DNA of 64,000 nt from Micromonospora sp. WMMD1128. GTDB lineage: Bacteria; Actinomycetota; Actinomycetes; Mycobacteriales; Micromonosporaceae. The number at the start of each line of letters is the position of its first letter. The stretch's first letter is position 1. Shown here one piece after another: positions 16,082-24,247 of this stretch. Location: NCBI RefSeq assembly GCF_027497235.1, contig NZ_CP114902.1, positions 5,296,001 to 5,360,000 of the forward strand, read 5' to 3'. A program made the position numbers and the translations under genes. Under the pieces are notes generated by a model. That model was not told the DNA's origin. It worked only from the letters and a program-made list of their open reading frames with translations, and did no database searches.

Positions 16082-18162
16082 CCTCCGTCGTGCCAGCGCA
16101 GACCAGCTTGGAGTCGACGTTCCCGGCCGCGATGCTCAGCGCCGTCGGCACCAAAGAGTCCTGGCGCAAGGAGGTCCACCGCCCGGCCACCAGCACGCAC
16201 AAGTGGTGGGCCAAGCGGCTGGGTACCGTCTTCCGAGGCATCCTCACCTCAGCCGCCACGCCCGAAGGCGATGACGCCGCGTCCGCGTACGGCTCGGCCG
16301 TCGACCTGGCGGGTGCCGTGGTGCTCGACCCGTTCTCGGGGTCGGGCGTGACGGGCGTCGAGGTGCTGAAGCTCGGTGGCCGCGCCGTCTGCTTCGACAT
16401 CAACCCCGTCGCGACCCTGGTCCAGCGCCAGGCAATGCAGCCCTGGGACATGCAGGCTCTGACAACCGCGTATGCCGCAATCGAGGCGGCTTGCCGCGAG
16501 GAGATCGATCGCCTCCACCGGACCGAGGACGGCCGGACGGTCCTGTACTACTTCTGGGTCGCGACCGTCGAGTGCCCCGACTGCTCGGACCGCGTGCGCC
16601 TGTTCGACTCACCGGTCTTTTCCAAGAACGCCTACCCGAAGCGCGTCCCGAAGGCCCAGATCGTCTGTCCGGAGTGCCTGACGGTCCAGGAGAGCCGCTA
16701 CGACTTCGAGACCGCCACCTGCCCGAACGGACACACGATCTCTCAGCGCGGGGCCGTCCGTGGCCAGGTGGCGACCTGCCGGCACGGCCACAGCTTCAAG
16801 ACCCTGTCGGCGCTCAACGGCAGCCGGCCCGAGTACGAGATGTACGCGAAGATGGTCGCGAACCGGGACGGGTCGAAGGTCTACGAGGCCATTACTGACT
16901 GGGATCGTGACCTCTACGACGAGTGCGTGGAGTTGCTCGCCAGCTGGCCTGACACGGCTGTCCTCCCGCGAGGCGAACTCGCGCGCGGCAACAATACTGA
17001 CCAGGCGCTGAAGTGGAACTTCCGCCAGTGGCGCGACTTCTTCAACGCCCGTCAGCTGGTCTCGCTCTCGATGATCGCGACTGCGATCCGTGACCTGTCG
17101 GGTCCGGCCGCTGAACGCGAGGCACTCTGCGCACTCTTTTCGGGCACCCTCGAGTTCAACAACCTGTTCACGTCTTTCAAGGGCGAGGGCACCGGCGCTG
17201 TCCGCCACATGTTCAGCCACCACATCCTCAAGCCGGAGCGGACGCCGCTCGAGGCCCATCCCTGGGGGACGGCCCAGTCGTCGGGGGCGTTCTCGACGCT
17301 CTACAAGAGCCGTCTGCAGCGTGCCCACGAGTACAAGGCGGAGCCGGCTGACCTCGTTGACGACGGCACCAATATCAACCGCGTCACTGGGCTCTCCGAG
17401 CCGTTGGCGGCGACGATCGCCGACTCCTGGGACTCGTTCTCGGCCACCACTGTCCAGGCCGCCTATGTCGCCACCAGGAACTCGGCGGACACGGACCTCC
17501 CGGAGGCGTCCGTCGATTTGGTCGTCACCGACCCGCCGTACATGGACAATGTCCACTACGCCGAGCTCGCCGACTTCTTCCACGCCTGGCTCCAAGCGAT
17601 GCGGCCGTACGAGGGGTACGCCCAGACGCCCACGACCCGTCGGGCGGGTGAGGTCCAGCACGCGGACCCGGCCGAGTTCGGCAAGGCGATCGAGGCCGTC
17701 TGGGCGGAGTGCGCCCGGGTCCTGAAGCCTGGCGGACTGCTGGCCTTCACCTTCCACCAGGCCCGTATCAGCGGATGGGTCCAGGTGGTCGAGTCGCTGC
17801 GGCGGGCCGGCTTCGTGGTGACCGCCGTCCAGCCGGTCAAGGGCGAGATGACGACGAGCATCGTCAAGGCCGGCACGCGGGAGCCCTCGAACCTGGACAG
17901 CGTGATGGTCTGCCGTCGGGCCGTCGACGGCGCGACCAACCCGAACCGCTCGATCGAGGAAGCGCTCGCCACCGCGCAGAAGGAGCTGGCCGCTCTGCGG
18001 GACGCCGGCGTCGACGTCGGCGCGGGCGATGTCCGTTCGGTCGTGCGCGGATCCTTGCTGGCATATCTCGCATCCGTGGGCACACCCTTGGACGACGCCG
18101 TCACTACTCAGGTCGACGACCTAGCGACGGGAACCATCACCGCGCTGCTCCCCGCAGCCTGA
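16078..18162 (+). CDS. DNA methyltransferase (amino-methyltransferase) with zinc-binding insert
   Basis: A 694-residue SAM-dependent DNA methyltransferase. Motif I is DPFSGSGVTGVEVLKLGG at about residues 83-100, with FDIN as the acidic motif II. Motif IV is VTDPPYMDN at about residues 481-489; DPPY indicates methylation of an exocyclic amine (N6-adenine or N4-cytosine). Motif I precedes IV by about 400 residues, the alpha-like order, with the target-recognition region between. The insert has paired cysteines, CPDC near 165 and CPEC near 198, then CPNGH and CRHGH, forming probable zinc sites. An N-terminal STHKWWAKRLG block recalls DUF1156-type methylases. It is translationally coupled to the endonuclease, so it most likely protects host DNA from it. 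Confidence 0.88.
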   Translation: MTSVVPAQTSLESTFPAAMLSAVGTKESWRKEVHRPATSTHKWWAKRLGTVFRGILTSAATPEGDDAASAYGSAVDLAGAVVLDPFSGSGVTGVEVLKLGGRAVCFDINPVATLVQRQAMQPWDMQALTTAYAAIEAACREEIDRLHRTEDGRTVLYYFWVATVECPDCSDRVRLFDSPVFSKNAYPKRVPKAQIVCPECLTVQESRYDFETATCPNGHTISQRGAVRGQVATCRHGHSFKTLSALNGSRPEYEMYAKMVANRDGSKVYEAITDWDRDLYDECVELLASWPDTAVLPRGELARGNNTDQALKWNFRQWRDFFNARQLVSLSMIATAIRDLSGPAAEREALCALFSGTLEFNNLFTSFKGEGTGAVRHMFSHHILKPERTPLEAHPWGTAQSSGAFSTLYKSRLQRAHEYKAEPADLVDDGTNINRVTGLSEPLAATIADSWDSFSATTVQAAYVATRNSADTDLPEASVDLVVTDPPYMDNVHYAELADFFHAWLQAMRPYEGYAQTPTTRRAGEVQHADPAEFGKAIEAVWAECARVLKPGGLLAFTFHQARISGWVQVVESLRRAGFVVTAVQPVKGEMTTSIVKAGTREPSNLDSVMVCRRAVDGATNPNRSIEEALATAQKELAALRDAGVDVGAGDVRSVVRGSLLAYLASVGTPLDDAVTTQVDDLATGTITALLPAA

Positions 18163-18285
18163 CCCCCGCGCGTCATCGACCTCCGTGTCGGAGCTGCGGC
18201 AGAGGATCGGTCCATGCCTCGATCGGCGTAGTTGGACGCAGAGTGACGCCGGCACGCTGGCGCTCAGCACGTTGCATCGTGCCGG

Positions 18286-19056
18286 TCAGCTCTGCGCCTG
18301 GCGACGGTTGGACGGGTGGATGCGCGCCGCGGCAATCTGCTCCAACTCCTTGAGCGACAGCAGGTAGTCCGGACGACCGAACCCCCGCTCGCGGCCGTCC
18401 ATGATGCGACGAAACTCGGACAGCATCCGCAGGTACGTGTCGAGCACGCGCGAATGCGAGTTCCCGTTGTCGTTGCGCTCCAACTGGGGCTTGAGTTCCG
18501 TCCAACGGTCATCGCGCATCAGGAAGTCGACGTAGCTCGCCATGTGCCCTTCCAGCGCATCGTTGTGATCGAACCCCCGGAACTCGAGTTCGAACGCCAG
18601 CTCGTCGTTGACGGGCGTCCCCTCCTTCGAGAGATGGTCGATGCTGTAGGTGATGATGCGGAACATCTGGAGAATGTCCGACACCCGCCCGCAGTCCCGC
18701 TTCGACAGCTCCGTGTTGAAGCCTGCCACCTCGTACCAGTACTCGCCGGTAAAGCCAGCCTCAAGGATGCGCGCCCGCATCAGCTGGTAGGCGAGGTCAC
18801 CGTCCACGTCGTTGGCGTCCTCCGGTAGCACGCGGCCGAGGATCCGGTGCAGAAGGGAGAGCACCTGCCGGTCCACGATCCGCATGCTTTCCGGTGCGGG
18901 CTCGTCGCCGTGCTTGCCCTCCCGCTCGTAAACGGGCACGACGGCCTCCATGAGCAGGTCGCGGACGAACTCGCTGAGGGTCACGCCCTCGTCGTCCGCC
19001 ATCTCCTTGAGCTGATCACGGACTCGATCGTCCACTCGAATATTCAGCACAGCCAT
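18286..19056 (-). CDS. YfbU-family protein with N-terminal ribbon-helix-helix domain
   Basis: A 256-residue fusion. Residues 1-40 (VLNIRVDDRVRDQLKEMADD, then SEFVRDLLMEAV) form an Arc/MetJ-like ribbon-helix-helix DNA-binding domain. The rest is a YfbU domain with FRGFDHNDALEGHMASYV, DDRWTELKPQ, NDNGNSHS and RMLSEFRRIMDGR blocks. E. coli YfbU is normally a stand-alone protein linked to cell-death phenotypes, and its biochemistry is unclear. The ATG at 19056 is chosen for its GGGAGG site and because it starts the RHH strand. It faces the methyltransferase (124-bp gap) and is the island gene next to the tRNA. GTAT-N4-ATAC at 19073-19084, just upstream, could be its own operator. A toxin-antitoxin-like or regulatory role is inference. 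Confidence 0.85.
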   Translation of the reverse strand: MAVLNIRVDDRVRDQLKEMADDEGVTLSEFVRDLLMEAVVPVYEREGKHGDEPAPESMRIVDRQVLSLLHRILGRVLPEDANDVDGDLAYQLMRARILEAGFTGEYWYEVAGFNTELSKRDCGRVSDILQMFRIITYSIDHLSKEGTPVNDELAFELEFRGFDHNDALEGHMASYVDFLMRDDRWTELKPQLERNDNGNSHSRVLDTYLRMLSEFRRIMDGRERGFGRPDYLLSLKELEQIAAARIHPSNRRQAQS

Positions 19057-19603
19057 GCCAACCTCCCATCGTGTATGACGATACCGTAACACAGTCACAC
19101 AGGGGCGCCTTCCTGGTGCCTTGGTTAGACGCAGCAGAAGACCCCGGCCACATCGGTAGCCAGGGTCCTCGACCCCCTACCAAGCCTCTCCGCGCTACTC
19201 GCGGCAACCGACTCCCGCGCGTCGTCGACTTCAGCTGTCAGAGGGCGTCGCCGAGCAGGACGCCGGCCAGCAACGGCCGAGGCCGGTCTCATCGCAGGAG
19301 GTCTCACGACTACCCAGGCCCGTTGCCACACCAGAACACATTCGATGTGGTGCGGCGCCCCGCCGACGGTCTCGGGCCCTGCGAACTTCGACGAGCCGGG
19401 CGGGCCAACAGGCTGACACAGCCACTACCACCAGGGAAAACACTCCGAAGAGAGCAGGGTTTGGGCTGCCCTGGCCATGCTCCGACCGTTGGAGCAGGCC
19501 CTCTCCAGGAGACCAACAGCCTCCACGTCGTGAGACGATGTGAGACGCAAAGCCAGCGACATTCACAAGCATCGCTTGAAAATGCCGCTGACCTGCGGTT
19601 TCG
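19057..19603. other. Non-coding end of the island before tRNA-Ala
   Basis: About 550 bp between the RHH-YfbU gene and the right attachment repeat. It should contain the yfbU promoter near 19060-19110. This is where an integrase gene would normally sit in a tRNA-integrated element, but frames on both strands lack integrase motifs and look like composition artefacts. Confidence 0.5.
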
Positions 19604-19649
19604 GGTGGAGCCGAGGGGACTCGAACCCCTGACCCCCACACTGCCAGTG
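19604..19649. repeat. Right attachment repeat inside tRNA-Ala
   Basis: Exact 46-bp partner of 10653-10698. It begins two bases beyond the tRNA 3' end and reaches into the anticodon stem. The tRNA gene stays complete here, as expected for the tRNA-proximal end of an integrated element. Confidence 0.85.
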
Positions 19650-19678
19650 TGGTGCGCTACCAGCTGCGCCACGGCCCC
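19606..19678 (-). tRNA. tRNA-Ala (anticodon GGC)
   Basis: Read on the minus strand, the 73 bases fold as a full cloverleaf. The acceptor stem GGGGCCG/CGGCTCC has one G-U pair, the D arm is GCGC/GCGC, the anticodon stem is CCACA/TGTGG around loop CTGGCAG (anticodon GGC), and the T arm is AGGGG/CCCCT with loop TTCGAGT. CCA is not encoded. The 3' half is the integration target of the island on its 3' side. Confidence 0.97.
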
Positions 19679-19765
19679 CTGCGGTCGGCCCGGTCGCCCG
19701 GGCACGGGAAGAACTATACACACGCCGCTCGGCATGGTCATCTGGCGGGGGTCCTCCGCGACGGG

Positions 19766-20365
19766 TCAGTTGAGCGCCACGTCCGGCGGGAAGTGGGCCA
19801 CCGCCGCCATCATGCCGCCCTGCCGGCGCAGCACCATCGGCCAGAGATCATCCGGCCGGTCGACGAAGGCGTCGCCGGGGAGCGCGTCAAGCACGAACCA
19901 GGACCCTTCCTCGATCTCCCGCTCCAACTGCCCGGCACCCCAGCCGGAGTAGCCGGCGAACACCCGGATCCCACCGACGGCGTCCCGCAGCTTCTCCGGG
20001 TCGACCGAGAGGTCGATGGTGCCGACCGCGCCGGAGACTCGGTGGAAGCCCCGGACCGGTTTGACCGGGTGGCGCATCCGGGCCAGGCAGATGGCGGAGT
20101 CGGGCTGCACCGGGCCGCCCTCGAAGAGCACCGCGGGGTCGCGCGCCAGGTCGCTCCAGTCGCCGAGGACGTCGGCCACCGCGACCTCGGTGGCCCGGTT
20201 GAGGACCACGCCGAGGGCGCCGCCGGGCTCGTGCGCGACCAGAAGCACGACCGTACGGTCGAAGTTCGGGTCCTTAAGCACGGGGGTCGCGACCAGCAGC
20301 CGTCCGGTCATCGACTCCATGGCTCGGCCACCGATCGCCTGCCCCTCACCCTGCATGTCCGACAC
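19766..20365 (-). CDS. YqgE/AlgH family protein
   Basis: A 199-residue UPF0301 protein. The family signature is plain: MTGRLLVATPVLKDPNFDRT, then LLVAHEPGGALGVVLNR, VLFEGGPVQPDS, and RVFAGYSGWGAGQLEREIE. The biochemical role is unknown; the Pseudomonas homologue AlgH was named from alginate regulation. The longest frame starts with GTG at 20365, but ATG codons at residues 16 and 19 of that frame match the usual N-terminus better, so the true protein may be about 181-184 residues. It lies between the tRNA and, divergently, the MTA phosphorylase gene. Confidence 0.9.
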   Translation of the reverse strand: MSDMQGEGQAIGGRAMESMTGRLLVATPVLKDPNFDRTVVLLVAHEPGGALGVVLNRATEVAVADVLGDWSDLARDPAVLFEGGPVQPDSAICLARMRHPVKPVRGFHRVSGAVGTIDLSVDPEKLRDAVGGIRVFAGYSGWGAGQLEREIEEGSWFVLDALPGDAFVDRPDDLWPMVLRRQGGMMAAVAHFPPDVALN

Positions 20366-20505
20366 CCGTCAGCCGTGCGCCCGTGCGGGCCTGACGCCGT
20401 CGACCGTCCACGCTGTCAACGCCATGTCTCGCACCATAGCTTGCGTCCCGCCCGCTGGCTAAGGTCTGACCGGCGGGTGATCGCAACGGATCGAGGGAGG
20501 ATCGG

Positions 20506-21306
20506 ATGGCGACGGAGGCCGAACTGGCGGTGATCGGTGGGTCGGGTCTCTACGCCCTGCTCGACGGCGTGGAGCACGTGGTGGACACTCCGTACGGCGC
20601 GCCGTCGGATCCGATCACGGTCGCCGAGGTGGGCGGGCGACGGGTGGCGTTCCTGCCGCGACACGGCCGCGACCACAGGTATCCGCCGCACCGGATCCCC
20701 TACCGGGCCAACCTCTGGGCGTTGCGCGCCCTCGGCGTACGCCAGGTGCTGGCGCCGTGCGCGGTCGGCGGTCTCCGGCCGGAGTTGGGGCCGGGCACGT
20801 TCGTGGTGCCGGACCAGTTGATCGACCGCACCAGCGGGCGGGCGCAGACCTACTACGACCGGGGCGCGGTGCACGTGTCCTTCGCCGACCCGTACTGCCC
20901 GGCCGGGCGGCGGACGCTGCTGTCGGCGGCGGCCGGCCGGGGCGTGCCGGCGGTGGACGGCGGGACGGTGGTGGTGGTCGAGGGGCCGCGCTTCTCGACC
21001 CGGGCGGAGTCGCGCTGGTTCGCCTCGATCGGCGGCACGGTCGTCAACATGACCGGGCACCCGGAGGCGGTGCTCGCCCGCGAGTTGGCGCTCTGTTACA
21101 CCTCGATCGCGCTCGTCACCGACCTGGACGCGGGTGTCGAGGCGGGCGAGGAGGTCACCCAGGAGGAGGTGTTCGGCGTCTTCGCCGAGAACACCGACCG
21201 GCTGCGCGGGCTGCTGCTCGACGCGGTCGCCGCGCTGCCCACCGAGCGGGACTGCCGCTGCGACGCCGCGTTGGACGGCATCACGCTGCCGTTCCCCCTG
21301 CCGTGA
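20506..21306 (+). CDS. mtnP: S-methyl-5'-thioadenosine phosphorylase
   Basis: A 266-residue purine nucleoside phosphorylase-superfamily enzyme that splits methylthioadenosine to adenine and methylthioribose-1-phosphate in methionine salvage. Visible motifs are AVIGGSGLYALLDG at the N-terminus (phosphate-binding Ser), FLPRHGRDHRYPPHRIPYRAN, VVVVEGPRFSTRAES, and VVNMTGHPEAVLARE with the substrate-contacting Asn-Met. ALVTDLDAGVE is the region where the Asp selects 6-amino purines. GGGAGG precedes the ATG at 20506. A related 6-oxopurine phosphorylase specificity cannot be fully excluded. Confidence 0.9.
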   Translation: MATEAELAVIGGSGLYALLDGVEHVVDTPYGAPSDPITVAEVGGRRVAFLPRHGRDHRYPPHRIPYRANLWALRALGVRQVLAPCAVGGLRPELGPGTFVVPDQLIDRTSGRAQTYYDRGAVHVSFADPYCPAGRRTLLSAAAGRGVPAVDGGTVVVVEGPRFSTRAESRWFASIGGTVVNMTGHPEAVLARELALCYTSIALVTDLDAGVEAGEEVTQEEVFGVFAENTDRLRGLLLDAVAALPTERDCRCDAALDGITLPFPLP

Positions 21307-21411
21307 GCGAAGCGCCCGAAAAGTCCGCCTCGGCCCGCTAGATTCGGTGGGTCGGGGGCCGGCGCACCGAGCCGTCTCCGGCACCGCGGCCCGGGACGGA
21401 GGCAGCCGGCG

Positions 21412-23004
21412 ATGGCGACGGTGCGCGAGGCCACCCACGACCTGCTGCGCGCGCTCGGGCTGACCACCGTCTTCGGCAACCCCGGCTCGACCGAGGAGCC
21501 GTTCCTCGCCGACTTCCCGAGCGACTTCCGCTACGTGCACGCGCTTCAGGAGGCGTCGGCGGTCGCCATGGCCGACGGCTACGCGCAGGGCACCGGCCGA
21601 CCCGCACACGTCAACCTGCACACCGCGCCGGGCGTCGGCAACGGCATGGGCAACCTCGTCACCGCCTGGCACAACCGGACCCCGCTGATCGTCAGCGCCG
21701 GCCAGCAGACCCGCGAGATGCTGCTGATCGAGCCCCGCCTGGCCAGCCCCCGGGCGGTCGAGCTGCCCCAGCCGTACGTCAAGTGGGCCCACGAGCCGAC
21801 CCGCGCGCAGGACATCCCGGCGGCCTTCATGCGGGCGTACGCCACGGCGGTGCAGCCGCCCGCCGGGCCGGTCTTCCTCTCCCTGCCGATGGACGACTGG
21901 GACCGCGTCGCCGGCCCGCCGCCGCAGGTGCGTACCGTCGCCACCCGGTTCGGGCCGGACCCGGACCGGCTGCGCGGCTTCGCCACCGCGCTCGCCGCTT
22001 CCCGCGCCCCGGCGCTGGTGCTCGGCGCTGCCGTGGACCGGGCCGGCGCATGGCCGGCGGCCGTCGCGCTGGCCGAGCGGTTGGCCGCACCGGTGTGGGC
22101 CGCCCCGGCGCCGGAGCGGGCCGTCTTCCCCGAGCGCCACCCGCTGTTCCGCGGCGTCCTGCCGTACGCGATCGGGCCGCTGTCGGAGGCGCTGCGCGGA
22201 CACGACACCGTGCTCGTGGTCGGCGCGCCGGTGTTCCGCTACTACCCGCACGTGCCGGGCGACTTTCTACCCGAGGGCACCCGGCTGCTGCACGTCACCG
22301 ACGACCCCGACGAGGCGGGCCGGGCGCCGGTCGGGGAGAGCCTGCTCGGTGACGCCGGGCTGACCATGGCCGCGCTGCGGGAGCTGCTGCCGCCGAGCGA
22401 CCGACCCACGCCGCCGCCCCGCGAGCCTCCGCCGGAGCCGGAGCTGACGGACCCGCCCGGCGCGGACACGCTCTTCGGGGCGCTCGCCGCCGCCTGGCCG
22501 GCGGACGGGGTGCTGGTGCAGGAGTCACCGTCCAACCTGTCCGCGTTGCGCCGCCGGCTGCGGATCGACCGGCCGCGTTCGTACTTCACGATGGCCAGCG
22601 GCGGCCTGGGCTTCGGGTTGCCGGCGGCGGTGGGCCTGGCGCTCGCCGAGCGGGACACCGGGCGCGGTCGGCCGGTGGTCGCGGTGATCGGCGACGGCTC
22701 CTTCCACTACTCGGTGCAGGCGCTGTGGACCGCGGCGCGGCTGCGGTTGCCGCTGCCCGTCGTGGTCCCGGTGAACCAGCAGTACGCGATCCTCAAGGCG
22801 TTCGCCGAGCTGAAGCACACGCCGGGCGTGCCGGCGCTGGACCTGCCCGGGCTGGACGTGACCGCGGTGGCACGCGGCTACGGCTGCGCCGCCGAGGTGG
22901 TGTCACCGGACCGGCTGGGCGCGGCGCTCGCCGACGCGCTGGCCGCGGACCGGCCCACGGTGCTGGCGGCACCGATCAGCACCGAGGTCCCCCGGATCCT
23001 GTGA
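21412..23004 (+). CDS. Thiamine diphosphate enzyme, benzoylformate decarboxylase-like
   Basis: A 530-residue ThDP-dependent decarboxylase-type enzyme. The Pyr domain has GNPGSTEEPFL, with the Ser matching the benzoylformate decarboxylase active site, and VNLHTAPGVGNGMG with its catalytic His. The ThDP/Mg motif is GDGSFHYSVQALWTA at about residues 425-440. The second active-site His of benzoylformate decarboxylase (RYHQYDPG) is changed here to RYYPHVPG, so substrate preference may differ. GGAGG lies upstream of the ATG at 21412. It follows mtnP by 105 bp with no mandelate-pathway genes nearby, so the in vivo substrate is uncertain. Confidence 0.85.
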   Translation: MATVREATHDLLRALGLTTVFGNPGSTEEPFLADFPSDFRYVHALQEASAVAMADGYAQGTGRPAHVNLHTAPGVGNGMGNLVTAWHNRTPLIVSAGQQTREMLLIEPRLASPRAVELPQPYVKWAHEPTRAQDIPAAFMRAYATAVQPPAGPVFLSLPMDDWDRVAGPPPQVRTVATRFGPDPDRLRGFATALAASRAPALVLGAAVDRAGAWPAAVALAERLAAPVWAAPAPERAVFPERHPLFRGVLPYAIGPLSEALRGHDTVLVVGAPVFRYYPHVPGDFLPEGTRLLHVTDDPDEAGRAPVGESLLGDAGLTMAALRELLPPSDRPTPPPREPPPEPELTDPPGADTLFGALAAAWPADGVLVQESPSNLSALRRRLRIDRPRSYFTMASGGLGFGLPAAVGLALAERDTGRGRPVVAVIGDGSFHYSVQALWTAARLRLPLPVVVPVNQQYAILKAFAELKHTPGVPALDLPGLDVTAVARGYGCAAEVVSPDRLGAALADALAADRPTVLAAPISTEVPRIL

Positions 23005-23057
23005 CCCGGCCCGGGGCGGTCCAGCCGGATGCGGCTCAGCCGGGGCGGCCCGGCCCG

Positions 23058-23157
23058 GTCGGCTCAGCCGGGCAGCCCGGCCTGGTCGGCTCAGCCGGGC
23101 AGCCCGGCCTGGTCGGTTCAGCCGGGCAGCCCGGCCTGGTCGGCTCAGCCGGGGCGG
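23058..23157. repeat. 27-bp tandem repeat, about 3.7 copies
   Basis: Units start at 23058, 23085, 23112 and 23139, each beginning GTCGGCTCAGCCGGG and ending in CAGCCCGGCCTG, with one T for C change in the third copy. The array lies between the convergent ThDP-enzyme and lipoprotein genes, and its last unit runs into the 3' end of the lipoprotein gene. A degenerate half-unit lies at about 23031-23057. Confidence 0.85.
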
Positions 23158-24110
23158 ACGGTCAGCGGGAGGCCGCTGCCGACGTCGAGCACGGTGCGGT
23201 CGCCGAGCGGGGCGTCGAGCGTGACGCTCACCGGTGCCATCTTCAGCTGCAGGGTGCAGACACCGGTGGGCCGGACCACCGAGGCGCCGACCACCACCAC
23301 GTCCGGTCGTTCCAGCACCAGCGGGGTGGGCTCGCTGTCGCAGGCGCCGACACCGACGATGTAGTCGAGGCGGTCGCCCGCCACCGCCCGCAGCCCCTCC
23401 GCGGCGACCAGGCCGCCCGGCAGCGGCTTGCCGTCCGCCGCGCCGCTCGGCACCGCGCCCACCGCGCGCGGCGCGACCGCGAGCCGAGCCACCGGTACGG
23501 CCATCTCGTCCACGGTGAACAGCCACGCCGGCACCTCGGCCCGGCCCCGGCTGGTCCACACCGGCGCGCTGCCCAGCCGCGCCGCGGTCACGGTGAGCGG
23601 GACGCAGGGCGTCGGCGCGCTGGTCGACACCGGGCCCTCCGGACCGGGCTCGACGGTCGGCCCGCCCGGCTCCGGCGATCCGGGCCGGGACATCCGCGGT
23701 CCAGCGGGCCGCCCGTCGCACGGCGGCGGATCCCCCTGGTCCAGTTCGGCGTACGCGTCGGCGGCGCTGACCAGCGGCACCCGCAGCTCGCCGTCGGCGA
23801 ACCGGATCACCCCGTCCGGCGGGACGGCGGCCGGCATCTTCACCTGGTCCCGGTACCAGCCGGCGTGGAACGCCACCTTCGTGTCGCCGGTGAAGCCCGG
23901 ATCGCCGGTGAGCACGGTGGCGTCCTGGAGGGGGACGTACCCGTCGTGCCACTGCTGCCCCGGCTGCCAGCGTCCGGCCACCTCCTCGGCGCGTTGGGTG
24001 AAGGCGGCGGGCTGGTCCGGGCCGGCGGGCGGCGCGGTGCCGGCGCCGGGCGCGGCGCAACCGGAGAGGACCAGCAGCGGAAGCCCGAGCAGGGCGACAG
24101 ATCGGCGCAT
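23145..24110 (-). CDS. Putative lipoprotein of unknown function
   Basis: A 321-residue exported protein. The N-terminus MRRSVALLGLPLLVLSGCAA is a lipoprotein signal with lipobox LSGC, so the mature protein starts at Cys18 and is anchored outside the membrane. The rest has no motif I can name. Two Cys-containing segments (PPCDGRPAG and TPCVPLTV), plus GACDSEP and GVCTLQL, could form disulfides, and the middle is Pro/Gly-rich. The ATG at 24110 gives the signal peptide directly; longer versions of the frame cross the tmRNA terminator and are unlikely. The 3' end overlaps the last unit of the 27-bp repeat, so repeat number would change the C-terminus. Confidence 0.75.
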   Translation of the reverse strand: MRRSVALLGLPLLVLSGCAAPGAGTAPPAGPDQPAAFTQRAEEVAGRWQPGQQWHDGYVPLQDATVLTGDPGFTGDTKVAFHAGWYRDQVKMPAAVPPDGVIRFADGELRVPLVSAADAYAELDQGDPPPCDGRPAGPRMSRPGSPEPGGPTVEPGPEGPVSTSAPTPCVPLTVTAARLGSAPVWTSRGRAEVPAWLFTVDEMAVPVARLAVAPRAVGAVPSGAADGKPLPGGLVAAEGLRAVAGDRLDYIVGVGACDSEPTPLVLERPDVVVVGASVVRPTGVCTLQLKMAPVSVTLDAPLGDRTVLDVGSGLPLTVRPG

Positions 24111-24210
24111 GCGGATTGGACGCCCCACCCCCCGCCCCGGTTCCCCACCCACCCCACGGCACTCTTTCCGTGAAAGCGCGGGGACAGCGGAGGGGTGAGG
24201 TGGGAATGAC

Positions 24211-24244
24211 TGTGCGCCCCGGTCCAACCGGACCGGGGCGCACA
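24211..24244 (-). terminator. tmRNA terminator hairpin
   Basis: A perfect 15-bp stem (TGTGCGCCCCGGTCC at 24211-24225 with its complement at 24230-24244) and a 4-nt loop stand four bases beyond the tmRNA 3' end. Confidence 0.85.
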
Positions 24245-24247
24245 GGG

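Larger units (their letters stand above)
10653..19649. mobile_element. Genomic island integrated at the tRNA-Ala(GGC) gene
   Basis: The segment is bounded by an exact 46-bp direct repeat (10653-10698 and 19604-19649). The right copy is the 3' part of an intact tRNA-Ala gene. The left copy stops in the anticodon stem and is followed by unrelated sequence. This is the signature of site-specific integration by a tyrosine recombinase into a tRNA 3' end, with the repeat restoring the gene. One unit is 8951 bp. Inside are five intact genes with nuclease, methyltransferase, HEPN-like and YfbU features plus a decayed gene. I see no integrase, excisionase, replication or transfer gene, so the element has lost its integrase or depends on one elsewhere. 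Codon use inside looks less GC-extreme than in the flanks, by eye only. Confidence 0.8.

Noticed and set aside
19057..19603. Integrase gene next to the attachment site
   Set aside because: None of the frames shows the R-H-R-Y tyrosine recombinase or serine recombinase motifs.
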